A DNA stretch of 64,000 nt from G958296245 sp965262055 (GTDB lineage: Bacteria; Chloroflexota; Dehalococcoidia; Lucifugimonadales; G958296245), in contig CBDHEI010000001.1 of assembly GCA_965262055.1 (NCBI GenBank), forward strand, positions 434,001-498,000, given 5' to 3'. A model generated the notes under the pieces. It was not told the origin of the DNA. It worked only from the letters and a program-made list of their open reading frames with translations, and made no database searches. Within the stretch, counting starts at the first letter, position 1. Every line of letters starts with the position of its first letter. Shown here one piece after another: positions 54,201 to 62,650 of the stretch. The translations under genes and the position numbers were made by a program.

Positions 54201-54844
54201 ACGAAACCGTGGAATCTGGAGCCAAGTCGGTGTTGGATGCCCTGACGCGGGCGGGCTTGACGGACGCAGCAACGCTGGTCCTGGTCGGCTCTGGCGCTCG
54301 CGACACCATGAACGGGCGCAGTGACATTGACATCCTCGTCCTCCACGACGACGGTCGCCGGATTCGACTCAAGCGTCCAGGCAACGTACACCTGCAACAG
54401 GATAGTCGTTCGAGGTTTCTGAGGCGGCTTGAGGACGGCGACGACTATCCGGGCTGGGCGTTGCGCTTTGGGTCGCCCATACGCGACCCCGATGGTTGGT
54501 GGGCCAAGCACGTGGCCGCCGAGCGGGCCAAACCTCACTGGCCGGACTGGCGTCCGAAAGTGGACCATGCAAGAAAGCGCCTGAGAATGGCCTCGGAACT
54601 CCTTGCCGTTGGGGATGTAGACGCGGCATCGGAGGAGCTGATGCTCGCAGCCAGCCACGTTGCCAGGGCTGTCCTGCTGAAGAGCGAGGTGTTTCCCCTG
54701 TCGCGGCCTGAGTTGCCGTCTCAGCTAGAGAAGGTCGAACCAAGTCTTGCCCAGCTCCTTGAGGAACTCATTGACGGCGATGTGGACACCTCCGTCCTGC
54801 GCTCTGGTGCCTCGCTTCTTGAGGGCCAACTCGAACAGCTTTGA
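54197..54844 (+). CDS. MNT-type nucleotidyltransferase with C-terminal helical domain
   Basis: A 215-residue protein. Gly31-Ser32 followed by Asp43-x-Asp45 (VGSGARDTMNGRSDIDILV) is the minimal nucleotidyltransferase active site. Residues from about 115 on form a second helical region (RKRLRMASELLAVGDVDAASEELMLAASHVARAVLLKSE) that itself resembles a HEPN-like bundle. It is coupled to the HEPN gene and probably transfers AMP to its partner; it ends 20 bases before glcD. Confidence 0.82.
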   Translation: MNETVESGAKSVLDALTRAGLTDAATLVLVGSGARDTMNGRSDIDILVLHDDGRRIRLKRPGNVHLQQDSRSRFLRRLEDGDDYPGWALRFGSPIRDPDGWWAKHVAAERAKPHWPDWRPKVDHARKRLRMASELLAVGDVDAASEELMLAASHVARAVLLKSEVFPLSRPELPSQLEKVEPSLAQLLEELIDGDVDTSVLRSGASLLEGQLEQL

Positions 54845-54863
54845 TGTGCCCAGGGAGCCGCAT

Positions 54864-56309
54864 GTGTCCGAAACCAATCTGCTGGTAGACGAGCTTAGAG
54901 CAATAGTCGGCGACGACTACGTGGTCCACCTGCCGGAGGACCTGATCGTCTTCGAGTACGATGGCTCGGTGGACAAGGCGATGCCCTCCGCGGTGGTGCT
55001 CCCTGCCAGCACGGAGGAGGTCTCGGCGGTCGTAGCTGCCGCCTCCCGCGCTGGGGTGCCCATCGTGGCGCGCGGCGCCGGCACCGGGCTCAGCGGGGGC
55101 GCCGTCGCCGAGCAGGGCGGGCTCGTTGTCGCGCTCACGCGGATGAAGCGCATCCTGGAGATCGACCCGGCAAACCGGCTGGCGGTCGTGGAGCCGGGGG
55201 TGGTCAACCTGGACATCTCCACGGCAGCGGCAGAGTTCGGGCTCTACTTCGCCCCTGACCCGTCCAGCCAGAGGGCGTGCACAATAGGCGGCAACATTGC
55301 CGAGAACTCCGGCGGGCCGCACTGCCTGGCCTACGGCGTCACCACGAACCACGTCCTCGGCATGGAGGTCGTGCTGGCTGACGGCTCGGTGACGTGGCTC
55401 GGCGGGCGGACGCGGGAGACGCCGGGCTACGACCTCCGGGGCATCGTGATCGGCTCGGAGGGCACCCTGGCCATCGCCACGAAGATCGTCGTGCGGCTGC
55501 TCAAGCATCCGGAGGCGGTCAAGACCCTGCTCGCGGTGTTCCGTGAGCTGGACCAGGCAAGCTCCGCCGTCTCAGGCATAATCGGGGCCGGCATCGTTCC
55601 CGCCGCCATCGAGATGATGGACCACTTCTGCATAGAGGCCGTGGAACCTGCGGTCAACGCAGGGTACCCCAAAGGCGCGGGCGCGGTGCTGTTGGTGGAG
55701 GTGGACGGGCTTAGAGAAGCCGTGGAGGAGGAGGCCGAGGAGATCGAGCGCGTCTGCCGCAGCTACGAGCCGATGGAGATACGCACCGCCGTAGATGAGG
55801 ACGAGCGCGCCCGGCTGTGGGCCGGCAGGAAGGGCGTCCTTGGCGCCCTGGGCCGCCTCGCGCCCAACTACTACCTGGTGGACGGCACCATCCCAAGGAC
55901 GAGGCTCATGGAGGTGCTGGCCCGCATCACGGAGATCGGCGACAAGTACGATCTCCCCATCGCCAACCTGCTGCACGCCGGCGACGGCAACCTGCACCCG
56001 TCCGTCCTCTTCGACGAGCGCGACCCCGACCAGCTCAGGCGCACCATGGAGGCGGGCGCGGACATCCTTGAGCTGTGCGTGGAGGCCGGAGGGGTACTCT
56101 CCGGAGAGCACGGGATCGGCCTGGAGAAGCAGGAGTACATGCCGCTCATGTTCAGCGACGAGGACATGGCGGCGATGGCAAAGCTGGCCCCTGCCTTCGG
56201 GAGCGACGGCCGCCTCAACCCAGGCAAGATATTCCCGACCGGAAAGTCCCGCACCCCGATCCCTCACGCCGGCGCCGTAGCCCGTACGGGCGCAGGCGCG
56301 TTCATCTAG
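54864..56309 (+). CDS. glcD: Glycolate oxidase FAD subunit
   Basis: A 481-residue FAD-linked oxidase. The PP-loop is RGAGTGLSGGAVAEQGGLVVALTRM, GGNIAENSGGPHCLAYG is the second FAD contact, and the C-terminal FAD-oxidase domain has NLLHAGDGNLHPSVLFDERD and AGGVLSGEHGIGLEKQEYM. It oxidises glycolate (or lactate) to glyoxylate with GlcE and GlcF. The frame is open further upstream, but GTG at 54864, behind AGGGAG with 6-base spacing, is the best start. Confidence 0.93.
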   Translation: MSETNLLVDELRAIVGDDYVVHLPEDLIVFEYDGSVDKAMPSAVVLPASTEEVSAVVAAASRAGVPIVARGAGTGLSGGAVAEQGGLVVALTRMKRILEIDPANRLAVVEPGVVNLDISTAAAEFGLYFAPDPSSQRACTIGGNIAENSGGPHCLAYGVTTNHVLGMEVVLADGSVTWLGGRTRETPGYDLRGIVIGSEGTLAIATKIVVRLLKHPEAVKTLLAVFRELDQASSAVSGIIGAGIVPAAIEMMDHFCIEAVEPAVNAGYPKGAGAVLLVEVDGLREAVEEEAEEIERVCRSYEPMEIRTAVDEDERARLWAGRKGVLGALGRLAPNYYLVDGTIPRTRLMEVLARITEIGDKYDLPIANLLHAGDGNLHPSVLFDERDPDQLRRTMEAGADILELCVEAGGVLSGEHGIGLEKQEYMPLMFSDEDMAAMAKLAPAFGSDGRLNPGKIFPTGKSRTPIPHAGAVARTGAGAFI

Positions 56310-56319
56310 GCGGCCCGGC

Positions 56320-57666
56320 TTGGTCGCCCAGTGCACTGACGCGGCGGCTCTCGCCGACGCCGTCATAAACGCAGCCGGCGGCCCGGTGGCAAGCACGAAC
56401 CCTGAAGACTACGCCATCGACGGCGTATCGCCCTCCGTGGCCGTGCGTCCGGCGACCGTGGAGGCCGTCAGCGCCGTCATGTCGGAGGCGCACCGGGCTG
56501 GGGCGGCGGTGACTCCCTGGGGCGGCGGCACCCGCATCGCCTTGGGCAACCTGCCCCGGCGGTACGACGTCGCGCTCGACCTGACCGGGCTGGACCAGAT
56601 CATCGCCCACAACCACGGGGATCTCACCGCGACCGTACAGACGGGCGTCACGGTGGCCGCACTCAGGCGCGCGCTGGCCGAGCACGGTCAGTTTCTCCCC
56701 ATCGACCCGCCGCTGCCGGAGACGGCCACCGTGGGAGGCACTCTGGCGGTGGGCAACAGCGGCCCCCTCAAGTGGCAGTACGGCAGCCTCCGGGACACCG
56801 TGATCGGCATGAAGGTGGTCCACGCGGACGGCGTCGTCACCAAGAGCGGGGGTCAGGTCGTCAAGAACGTATCCGGCTACGACATGGCGAAGCTGCACAT
56901 CGGCGGCCTCGGCACGCTGGGCGTCATCGTCGAGGTATCGGTCAAGTTGACTCCCCTGCCCCACCACGAAACGACGGTGGTCGCCAGCTACGACACGGCT
57001 GCCAACGCCATCAGGGCAGCCCTGGACATCTTCGAGGGCGACGCGGTCCCTCTTGCCCTCATGGTGATCGGCCCCGAGGCAGCCGCGAGTTTCGGCGATC
57101 TCGATGCCGGAGCACACCGCCTCGCCGTCAGGCTGGGCGGCAGGACGAGGACCGTCGACAGGATGGTGACCGAGGCCACGGCCGTCGCGAGACGCCAAGG
57201 GGCCCGTGAGGTTTGCGAGCTTGAAGGACACGCCGCGAGTTCGCTCTGGCGCCGGGCCGCCGACTTCGGTTGGGATGAGGCGACCAGGCCCACGGTTGGC
57301 GTCAGGGCCTCGGCCACGCCCGCATCAGTCGGCAGGCTGTGGGAGGCGTTCCAGCACCAGGAGACGGCGCCGGCAGGCCGCGCCGCGCTCGTATGCCACC
57401 CGGCGCACGGGGTCGTGCAGGCATGCTGGTACCATGGGGGGGAGCAACTTGGAGTCGAGGCTGTGCGCGCGCTCATCCAGTCTGTGCGCGAGGCCGTGAG
57501 CAGCGAGGGGGGCAACATGGTGGTCGAGACGTGCCCGCCTTCCGCCAAGGCGGGCCTGGACGTATGGGACGACGTAGGAGACCAGATAACCGTCATGCGC
57601 GCGCTGAAAGACCAGTACGACCCGGAGCGCATTCTCAGTCCGGGCCGCTACGTGGGAGGCATCTGA
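56320..57666 (+). CDS. glcE: Glycolate oxidase subunit (FAD-binding)
   Basis: A 448-residue FAD_binding_4 protein: TPWGGGTRIALGNLPRRYDVALDLTGLDQI is the PP-loop, VGGTLAVGNSGPLKWQYGSLRD and SGGQVVKNVSGYDMAKLHIGGLGTLGVI are further FAD contacts. It is longer than E. coli GlcE (about 350). It begins with TTG 11 bases after glcD and its stop overlaps the start of glcF (TGATG), so the three are one operon. Confidence 0.9.
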   Translation: MVAQCTDAAALADAVINAAGGPVASTNPEDYAIDGVSPSVAVRPATVEAVSAVMSEAHRAGAAVTPWGGGTRIALGNLPRRYDVALDLTGLDQIIAHNHGDLTATVQTGVTVAALRRALAEHGQFLPIDPPLPETATVGGTLAVGNSGPLKWQYGSLRDTVIGMKVVHADGVVTKSGGQVVKNVSGYDMAKLHIGGLGTLGVIVEVSVKLTPLPHHETTVVASYDTAANAIRAALDIFEGDAVPLALMVIGPEAAASFGDLDAGAHRLAVRLGGRTRTVDRMVTEATAVARRQGAREVCELEGHAASSLWRRAADFGWDEATRPTVGVRASATPASVGRLWEAFQHQETAPAGRAALVCHPAHGVVQACWYHGGEQLGVEAVRALIQSVREAVSSEGGNMVVETCPPSAKAGLDVWDDVGDQITVMRALKDQYDPERILSPGRYVGGI

Positions 57667-58970
57667 TGGCGTCCGCGCCGCCCTTCCTTGGCCCCGACGT
57701 CCTCGACGAGCAGGACCTCTACAAGTGCGTCCACTGCGGCTTTTGCCTGCAGGCGTGCCCCACGTACCTGGAGACGGGGCTGGAGACCGAGTCGCCGCGC
57801 GGCCGGATCGCCCTGATGAAGGCCGCCAGCGAGGGGCGCATAGGGCCGAGCCCCACGGTCTTCAAACACTGGGACCTGTGCATCCAGTGCCGCGCATGCG
57901 AGACGGCGTGCCCATCGGGAGTCCCGTACGGGAAGCTGATCGAGGCCGTGACGACCGAGGTCGTGCGCCACAGGAAGCTCGGCCTACTACCCAGGATGGC
58001 GGCAAAGGCTTTGCTGAAAGGCATACTGCCCCACCAGGGCAGGCTGGGCCTCATGGCAGGAGGGCTGCGGCTATACCAGCGTTTGGGCCTCCAGCAGGCC
58101 GTCCGCGGAACACGGGCGCTCAGGCTCCTCTCGCGCAGGCTGGCAGACCTGGAGGACTCGGCGCCGTCCGTCTCCGGCGCGCCATTCAAGGCGAGGGGCC
58201 AGGTGATTCCCGCGCACGGGGAGCGCCGGGCCAGGGTGGCCCTGCTGTCGGGGTGCGTCATGCCTCTCGTCAACGGCCCGGAAATGAACGCGGTGGCCCG
58301 CGTGCTATCCCGCAACGGCTGCGAGATCGTCGTGCCCAGGGAGCAGATCTGCTGCGGCGCCATCCACTCCCACGTAGGCGATATGGACACAGCCCGCGGC
58401 ATGGCCCGCCGCAACGTCGAGGCGTTCGAGGCGGCGGGCGTAGATGCGGTCGTCACGGCGTCGGCTGGCTGCGGCGCGCGGATGAAGGAGTACGACGAGC
58501 TGCTCCGCGGAGACGAAGAGTACGGGTCGCGCTCGGCAGCCCTCGCACACAAGGTGAAGGACGTGCACGAGCTCCTGGCGGAGCTGCCCTTCATTCCCCC
58601 CACGGGCCGCCTGGACCGCAGGGTCACGTACCAGGACTCTTGCCATCTGGTCAACGCGCAGCGGGTTACCGAGGCGCCGCGACAGCTTCTGCGCTCCATC
58701 CCGGGCCTGGAGCTGGTGGAGATGGACGGCTCGTCCCGCTGCTGTGGCGCCGGGGGCTCCTACGCCATCACCCAGCGCGAATTCTCCCTGCGCCTGCTCG
58801 ACTCCAAGATGAGCGCCGTGGAAGATACGGAAGCCCCCACAGTCGCAACCGCAAACCCCGGCTGCCTAATCCAGCTCCAGCTAGGCGCCCGCCGCTCCGG
58901 CAAGGACATCCAGATACGCTACATCACCGACCTGCTAGACGAGTCCTACGCCGCCGAGACACCGGTGTGA
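57666..58970 (+). CDS. glcF: Glycolate oxidase iron-sulfur subunit
   Basis: A 434-residue protein with two ferredoxin-type 4Fe-4S clusters at the N-terminus (CVHCGFCLQACPTY and CIQCRACETACPSGVPYG) and two CCG cysteine-rich domains (CCGAIHSHVGD; SRCCGAGGSYAIT), the layout of GlcF. It takes electrons from GlcD/E to the quinone pool. The ATG at 57666 overlaps the glcE stop. Confidence 0.94.
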   Translation: MASAPPFLGPDVLDEQDLYKCVHCGFCLQACPTYLETGLETESPRGRIALMKAASEGRIGPSPTVFKHWDLCIQCRACETACPSGVPYGKLIEAVTTEVVRHRKLGLLPRMAAKALLKGILPHQGRLGLMAGGLRLYQRLGLQQAVRGTRALRLLSRRLADLEDSAPSVSGAPFKARGQVIPAHGERRARVALLSGCVMPLVNGPEMNAVARVLSRNGCEIVVPREQICCGAIHSHVGDMDTARGMARRNVEAFEAAGVDAVVTASAGCGARMKEYDELLRGDEEYGSRSAALAHKVKDVHELLAELPFIPPTGRLDRRVTYQDSCHLVNAQRVTEAPRQLLRSIPGLELVEMDGSSRCCGAGGSYAITQREFSLRLLDSKMSAVEDTEAPTVATANPGCLIQLQLGARRSGKDIQIRYITDLLDESYAAETPV

Positions 58971-59012
58971 TACGACTGCCTAAGGGCCAGTGGTTGCGGT
59001 AAGGGCGCTCAC

Positions 59013-59249
59013 ATGCCAACGGTCCTCAGAGATGGTCCTTATCGTTTCTTCTTCTATGCGGGCGATGGGGGCGAACCTCGGCACGTGCACGTTGCACGTG
59101 GCAAGGGAGTAGCCGAGTTCTGGCTGGACCCAGTGAGAATACAGAGAAGCAACAGATTGCGCCGGCCGGAGATACTCCGTGTCCAGCATATGATCGAAGC
59201 AAACCACAAGCTTCTTGTGGAGGCGTGGAATGACTACCTCGAAAACTGA
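59013..59249 (+). CDS. DUF4160 protein
   Basis: A 78-residue DUF4160 protein: PTVLRDGPYRFFFYAGDGGEPRHVHVARGKGVAEFWLDPV, then helical VQHMIEANHKLLVEAWNDYL. The family commonly sits directly before a DUF2442 gene in a toxin-antitoxin-like pair, as here. Its stop lies inside the start of the DUF2442 frame. Confidence 0.88.
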   Translation: MPTVLRDGPYRFFFYAGDGGEPRHVHVARGKGVAEFWLDPVRIQRSNRLRRPEILRVQHMIEANHKLLVEAWNDYLEN

Positions 59250-59633
59250 GGCGCCTAAGGCGGAAACATCACCGTTACCGAGGATACACTACAGGCCGAG
59301 CTATCCGACGGGCGCACCATCTCCATTCCGCTGGTCTGGTATCCGAGACTTGTCCACGCCACCCAGGCGGAGCGGGACAACTGGGAGCTCATCGGAGATG
59401 GTGAGGGAATCCGCTGGCCCGACCTTGACGAAAACCTTAGTACCGAAGGGCTTATCGCTGGCCGCATGTCAGGAGAAAGCCAACGATCCTTGAACCGCTG
59501 GCTGAAGGCCAAACGCGTGAGCCGTAGCGTGGTGCTTCATAACCTAACGCGAGTCGAGAGGAATGGTGACCGAAAGATACGGTCCATCCTCAGGGGAATA
59601 ATCAGTAGTCGGCACAACATCCTTAATAGAATC
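59230..59633 (+). pseudogene. DUF2442 protein, frameshifted
   Basis: From ATG 59230 the frame reads TTSKTEAPKAE, and then the DUF2442 body (ELSDGRTISIPLVWYPRLVHA, then NWELIGDGEGIRWPDLDE and GESQRSLNRWL) continues in another frame from about 59265, so one base is missing between them (near 59262-59268). The downstream frame has no stop before the membrane protein that follows. Either real decay or a sequence error; the DUF2442 body itself is well conserved. Confidence 0.75.
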
Positions 59634-60017
59634 ATGGAGCGGTGGTACGGAGTCGCGGCAGTGGCCGCCGGATTCGCATTCCTAGCCACGTTACTGTCGA
59701 CACCTACGCAGGAAGACCCCACTGGAGGAGCAGGGCTTTTCGCTCCAGTGGTTGCATTGTGTGTAGCAGCCATGGTCCTCGCAGAAGCCATTAGAGCCGG
59801 GGGGTTGCAAATCCGTCGCGCACCGGGCATCTTCATCGGTTTAGGGAGCATGGCCAGCGCATACCTATGGATGGCAGATGCAGGTGAAACCCACCCGCGT
59901 GAACCAGTATTGCTGGGCACATTAGCACTGCTCTTCGTTATGGGCGCAATACTTGCTGTGCCGGTAATTGCCCTGTTCGTCAAATCGCAACCAAACAACA
60001 AATCGTCCAGTGACTGA
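59634..60017 (+). CDS. Small four-helix membrane protein
   Basis: A 127-residue protein with four hydrophobic segments (about 5-21, 34-52, 63-82, 92-116), for example VAAVAAGFAFLATLL and LGTLALLFVMGAILAVPVIALFV, and a hydrophilic tail. I recognise no family. The frame is continuous with the broken DUF2442 body upstream, so it could also be the C-terminus of a fusion. No clear ribosome site. It overlaps the Nudix gene start. Confidence 0.55.
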   Translation: MERWYGVAAVAAGFAFLATLLSTPTQEDPTGGAGLFAPVVALCVAAMVLAEAIRAGGLQIRRAPGIFIGLGSMASAYLWMADAGETHPREPVLLGTLALLFVMGAILAVPVIALFVKSQPNNKSSSD

Positions 60018-60560
60018 CCTGCTCAGGCCAGTCCAAAACATCGCCGCCGGCATTATCAGGCGCGGGGATGAGGTGCTTCTGGTCCAGCAGCAAAGGGCAA
60101 ACGATCCGGTGGCGGTATGGTCACTGCCGGGGGAGTCGCCGAGACCGGCGAAGTGCTGAGCGAAGCCCTCGTCCGTGAGGTCCGCGAGGGGACAGGGCTG
60201 CGGGTCGTCGATATAGGGCCTCTGGCCTACGTCGTGCAGCACGACAATCGCGCTCCAGTACAGTTGCACGAGGGACAGCCCGGTACCGGCTATCTGGCCA
60301 CTGCCTTCGTATTCGAGGTCATGGCATGGGCCGGGACGGTCCAACAAGCCGACCCGGACGGCTACGTGCTGAAGGCCCAGTTCGTACCCGTCGAATGGGC
60401 GGTAACGACCATTCGAGACCAGGTCCCCAGCGTCATGTTCCAGCCGATGACCAGCTACCTTTCCGGCGAGACTTCTCCCGGGGCAGTCTGGCACTACCGC
60501 ACCAATCCGGACGGCTCAGGGGCGGATTGTCCACTCGTCCAAGTTCCTGGGCCGGTCTAG
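60010..60560 (+). pseudogene. Nudix hydrolase, frameshifted inside the Nudix box
   Basis: From GTG 60010 the frame encodes LLRPVQNIAAGIIRRGDEVLLVQQQ and VWSLPGE; then it should read GGVAETGEVLSEALVREVREGTGL, the Nudix box, but that lies in another frame from about 60134. Adding one G to the run of five at 60129-60133 restores it. The rest (TAFVFEVMAWAG, then FQPMTSYLSGETSPG) is intact. It would hydrolyse nucleoside-diphosphate-linked compounds. The box has VREG where GxxE is usual. Confidence 0.75.
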
Positions 60561-60617
60561 CTTACCCGCGGGCGCTTACTCGAACAGGAATGGCGTCGTT
60601 CTGCCTGCGCACCCTTG

Positions 60618-61106
60618 TCAGGTCGATATCAAGGCGGATGAGGTCTCGGGGTATTGGACGGCTGCCCTGTCCTCGACCACCAAGGAACGCCCGACTGCCC
60701 GGAGGGCCTTCTCTACTGACGTCATGTGGGACCGGTGCCCAGGGTCGAGAAGCTGGCGGACTGCGTTCTCTTGCAGACCTAGCCGATCGGCAAGGGCGGC
60801 GTCTGTGACGCCCTGTTCCCGCATCGCCGCATAGAGAGCCAGCTTCGCTGCGACGATGGGCGCTACGGAGACCGATACTTGTTCCTCCGCCAACGTGCTG
60901 GGAGCGGGGAGGTCTTCGCGGGCCTTGACGTACATGCCCAGGGCAACTTCCAGGCAGTCCTTGGCCATCTCCAAGGCCTCTTCCCAGGACCACCCGCACG
61001 TGTTGGCTCCGTACACGTCGGGGAAGGTCACCGTATAGGCTTCCCGTCCACTCGCTCGTTCCTCTTCCTCATCGCGGACGATAATGCAGGGATAAGCGTA
61101 GCGCAT
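60618..61106 (-). CDS. hicB: HicB antitoxin
   Basis: A 162-residue protein: the N-terminal HicB core (AYTVTFPDVYGANTCGWSWEEALEMAKDCLEVAL) and, from about 95, a DNA-binding end (TDAALADRLGLQENAVRQLLD, an HTH). HicB binds HicA and represses the operon. It follows hicA with 3 bases between, the standard order. Confidence 0.88.
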   Translation of the reverse strand: MRYAYPCIIVRDEEEERASGREAYTVTFPDVYGANTCGWSWEEALEMAKDCLEVALGMYVKAREDLPAPSTLAEEQVSVSVAPIVAAKLALYAAMREQGVTDAALADRLGLQENAVRQLLDPGHRSHMTSVEKALRAVGRSLVVEDRAAVQYPETSSALIST

Positions 61107-61109
61107 GCT

Positions 61110-61316
61110 CTATAACTCCCCTCTATCGATGTGCAGGTCTTTCAGCATTGAAGCCAGTGTGCCCATGGAAATCTCGCCATGAGGAACGGTAGTCCTGTAG
61201 GAGCCAATCCTGACCTCGCCATGACTGCCTCTCCCGCGGCTGGGCGCAGAATCGAAGTCCAGCCTTTGCCTGCGTGCATATCGCCGGGCTCGCCTGAGAA
61301 ATTCCCTGTTGTTCAC
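61110..61316 (-). CDS. hicA: HicA toxin
   Basis: A 68-residue mRNA interferase. The catalytic histidine lies in GRGSHGEVRIG and the conserved TVPHGEISMGTLASMLKDL completes the fold. It starts from GTG at 61316. HicA cleaves translated mRNA and is held by the adjacent HicB. No sign of decay. Confidence 0.85.
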   Translation of the reverse strand: MNNREFLRRARRYARRQRLDFDSAPSRGRGSHGEVRIGSYRTTVPHGEISMGTLASMLKDLHIDRGEL

Positions 61317-61366
61317 AAGTCCATTTCAGCAGATATTTGTGCGGACTGCCCGCGCCCCCGCCTAGC

Positions 61367-62446
61367 TCACCCGCTCTGCGCGCGCTGGCGTAGCATCTGA
61401 TCCATCAGCACCAGCGCCATCATCGCCTCCACCATGGGGACGGCGCGGGGCAGGACGCACGGGTCGTGACGGCCCCTGCCCTCCAGCGTCGTGGGGTTGC
61501 CCTCGACGTCCACCGTCTCTTGGGTCCTGAGTATGGTCGCCGTGGGCTTGAAGGCGGCGCGTATCACGATATTCTCGCCGTTGGAGATGCCGCCTTGGAC
61601 GCCGCCTGAGCGGTTCGTGCGCGTCCGTATGCGGCCCTCGTCGTTGTAGAACGGGTCGTTGTGCTGCGAGCCGGTCATCGTCACGCCGCCGAAGCCGGAG
61701 CCGATCTCGAACCCCTTGCACGCCGGCAGCGAGAGAACGCCGCGCCCCAGCTCGGCCTCCAGCTTGTCGAAGACTGGCTCGCCCAGCCCTGCGGGCACGT
61801 TGCGCGCCACCGCCTCGACCACCCCGCCCAGGGAGTCGCCGTCCTTTCGCGCCTCCTTGATGCGCTCGATCATGCGCGGCGCCATGTCCGTATCTGGACA
61901 GCGGACGATGCCGGACTCGACCTCCTCCGCGGTCACCGAGTCCGAGTCGACGTCGGCCACCAGAGTCCACACCTGCTTCACGTAGCCCACTATCTCGACG
62001 CCGTGCTCCTGCGCGAGCACCTTCCGGGCTATGGCCCCTGCCGCCACCCTACCCACCGTCTCCCTGGCGCTGGCCCTGCCCCCGCCCTTCCAGTTCCTGA
62101 TGCCGTACTTCGCCTGGTAGGTGTAGTCGGCGTGCGAGGGGCGGAACTTCGTCCGCATGTGCTCGTAGTCCTTGCTGCGCTGGTCCTCGTTCCACACGCC
62201 GATCAGTATCGGCGTGCCCAACGTCAGGCCGTCGAAGACCCCCGACAGTATCTCGGCGCGGTCCGACTCCTTGCGCTGTGTGGTGATCTCGCTCTGCCCC
62301 GGGCGGCGGCGATCGAGCTCCCTCTGGATGTCGGTCAGATCCAGCGCGACCCTTGGCGGGCAGCCGTCGACGACGACGCCGACCGCGTCGCCGTGCGACT
62401 CGCCCCAGGTGGTGACCCTGAAGGTATGGCCGAAGGTGTTAGACAT
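61367..62446 (-). CDS. aroC: Chorismate synthase
   Basis: A 359-residue enzyme of the shikimate pathway that makes chorismate from EPSP with reduced FMN. Signatures: TFGHTFRVTTWGESHGDAVG, then RASARETVGRVAAGAIA, RTNRSGGVQGGISNGENI and GRHDPCVLPRAVPMVEAM. Full length for the family. It is divergent from the deacylase gene at 62651. Confidence 0.97.
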   Translation of the reverse strand: MSNTFGHTFRVTTWGESHGDAVGVVVDGCPPRVALDLTDIQRELDRRRPGQSEITTQRKESDRAEILSGVFDGLTLGTPILIGVWNEDQRSKDYEHMRTKFRPSHADYTYQAKYGIRNWKGGGRASARETVGRVAAGAIARKVLAQEHGVEIVGYVKQVWTLVADVDSDSVTAEEVESGIVRCPDTDMAPRMIERIKEARKDGDSLGGVVEAVARNVPAGLGEPVFDKLEAELGRGVLSLPACKGFEIGSGFGGVTMTGSQHNDPFYNDEGRIRTRTNRSGGVQGGISNGENIVIRAAFKPTATILRTQETVDVEGNPTTLEGRGRHDPCVLPRAVPMVEAMMALVLMDQMLRQRAQSG

Positions 62447-62511
62447 GACAGCCCATATGGTAACATCCCGAATAGCCCTGCCGGGCGTGAACGCCAGCAG
62501 AGCCTTCGCAG

Positions 62512-62606
62512 AACAGGCGCGGGCCCGGGTTGAACACCTGTGAGCACCTTTCGCTTCGGCGAACGAGCGCTGCTCGCAGCCCGGGCCCCTTTTGCGCCCG
62601 CCTGTT
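62512..62606. other. Nested hairpin of unknown function
   Basis: Four stems nest in 95 bases: AACAGGCG (62512-62519)/CGCCTGTT (62599-62606), GGGCCCGGG/CCCGGGCCC, CTGTGAGCA/TGCTCGCAG (one G-U pair) and TTCGC/GCGAA capping a TTCG tetraloop. That gives 31 paired bases. It lies between aroC and the deacylase gene, 45 bases before the latter's start; either strand could be transcribed. No known RNA family matches by eye. Confidence 0.6.
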
Positions 62607-62650
62607 GGGCCTCAAAGCCGGCTATAGAGGCTGTGAGTAGGAGGACCTAG

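Noticed and set aside
62512..62606. Signal recognition particle RNA or 6S RNA
   Set aside because: The conserved SRP tip (GGTCAGG, GGAAGCAGC) is absent and it is too short and too fully paired for 6S RNA.
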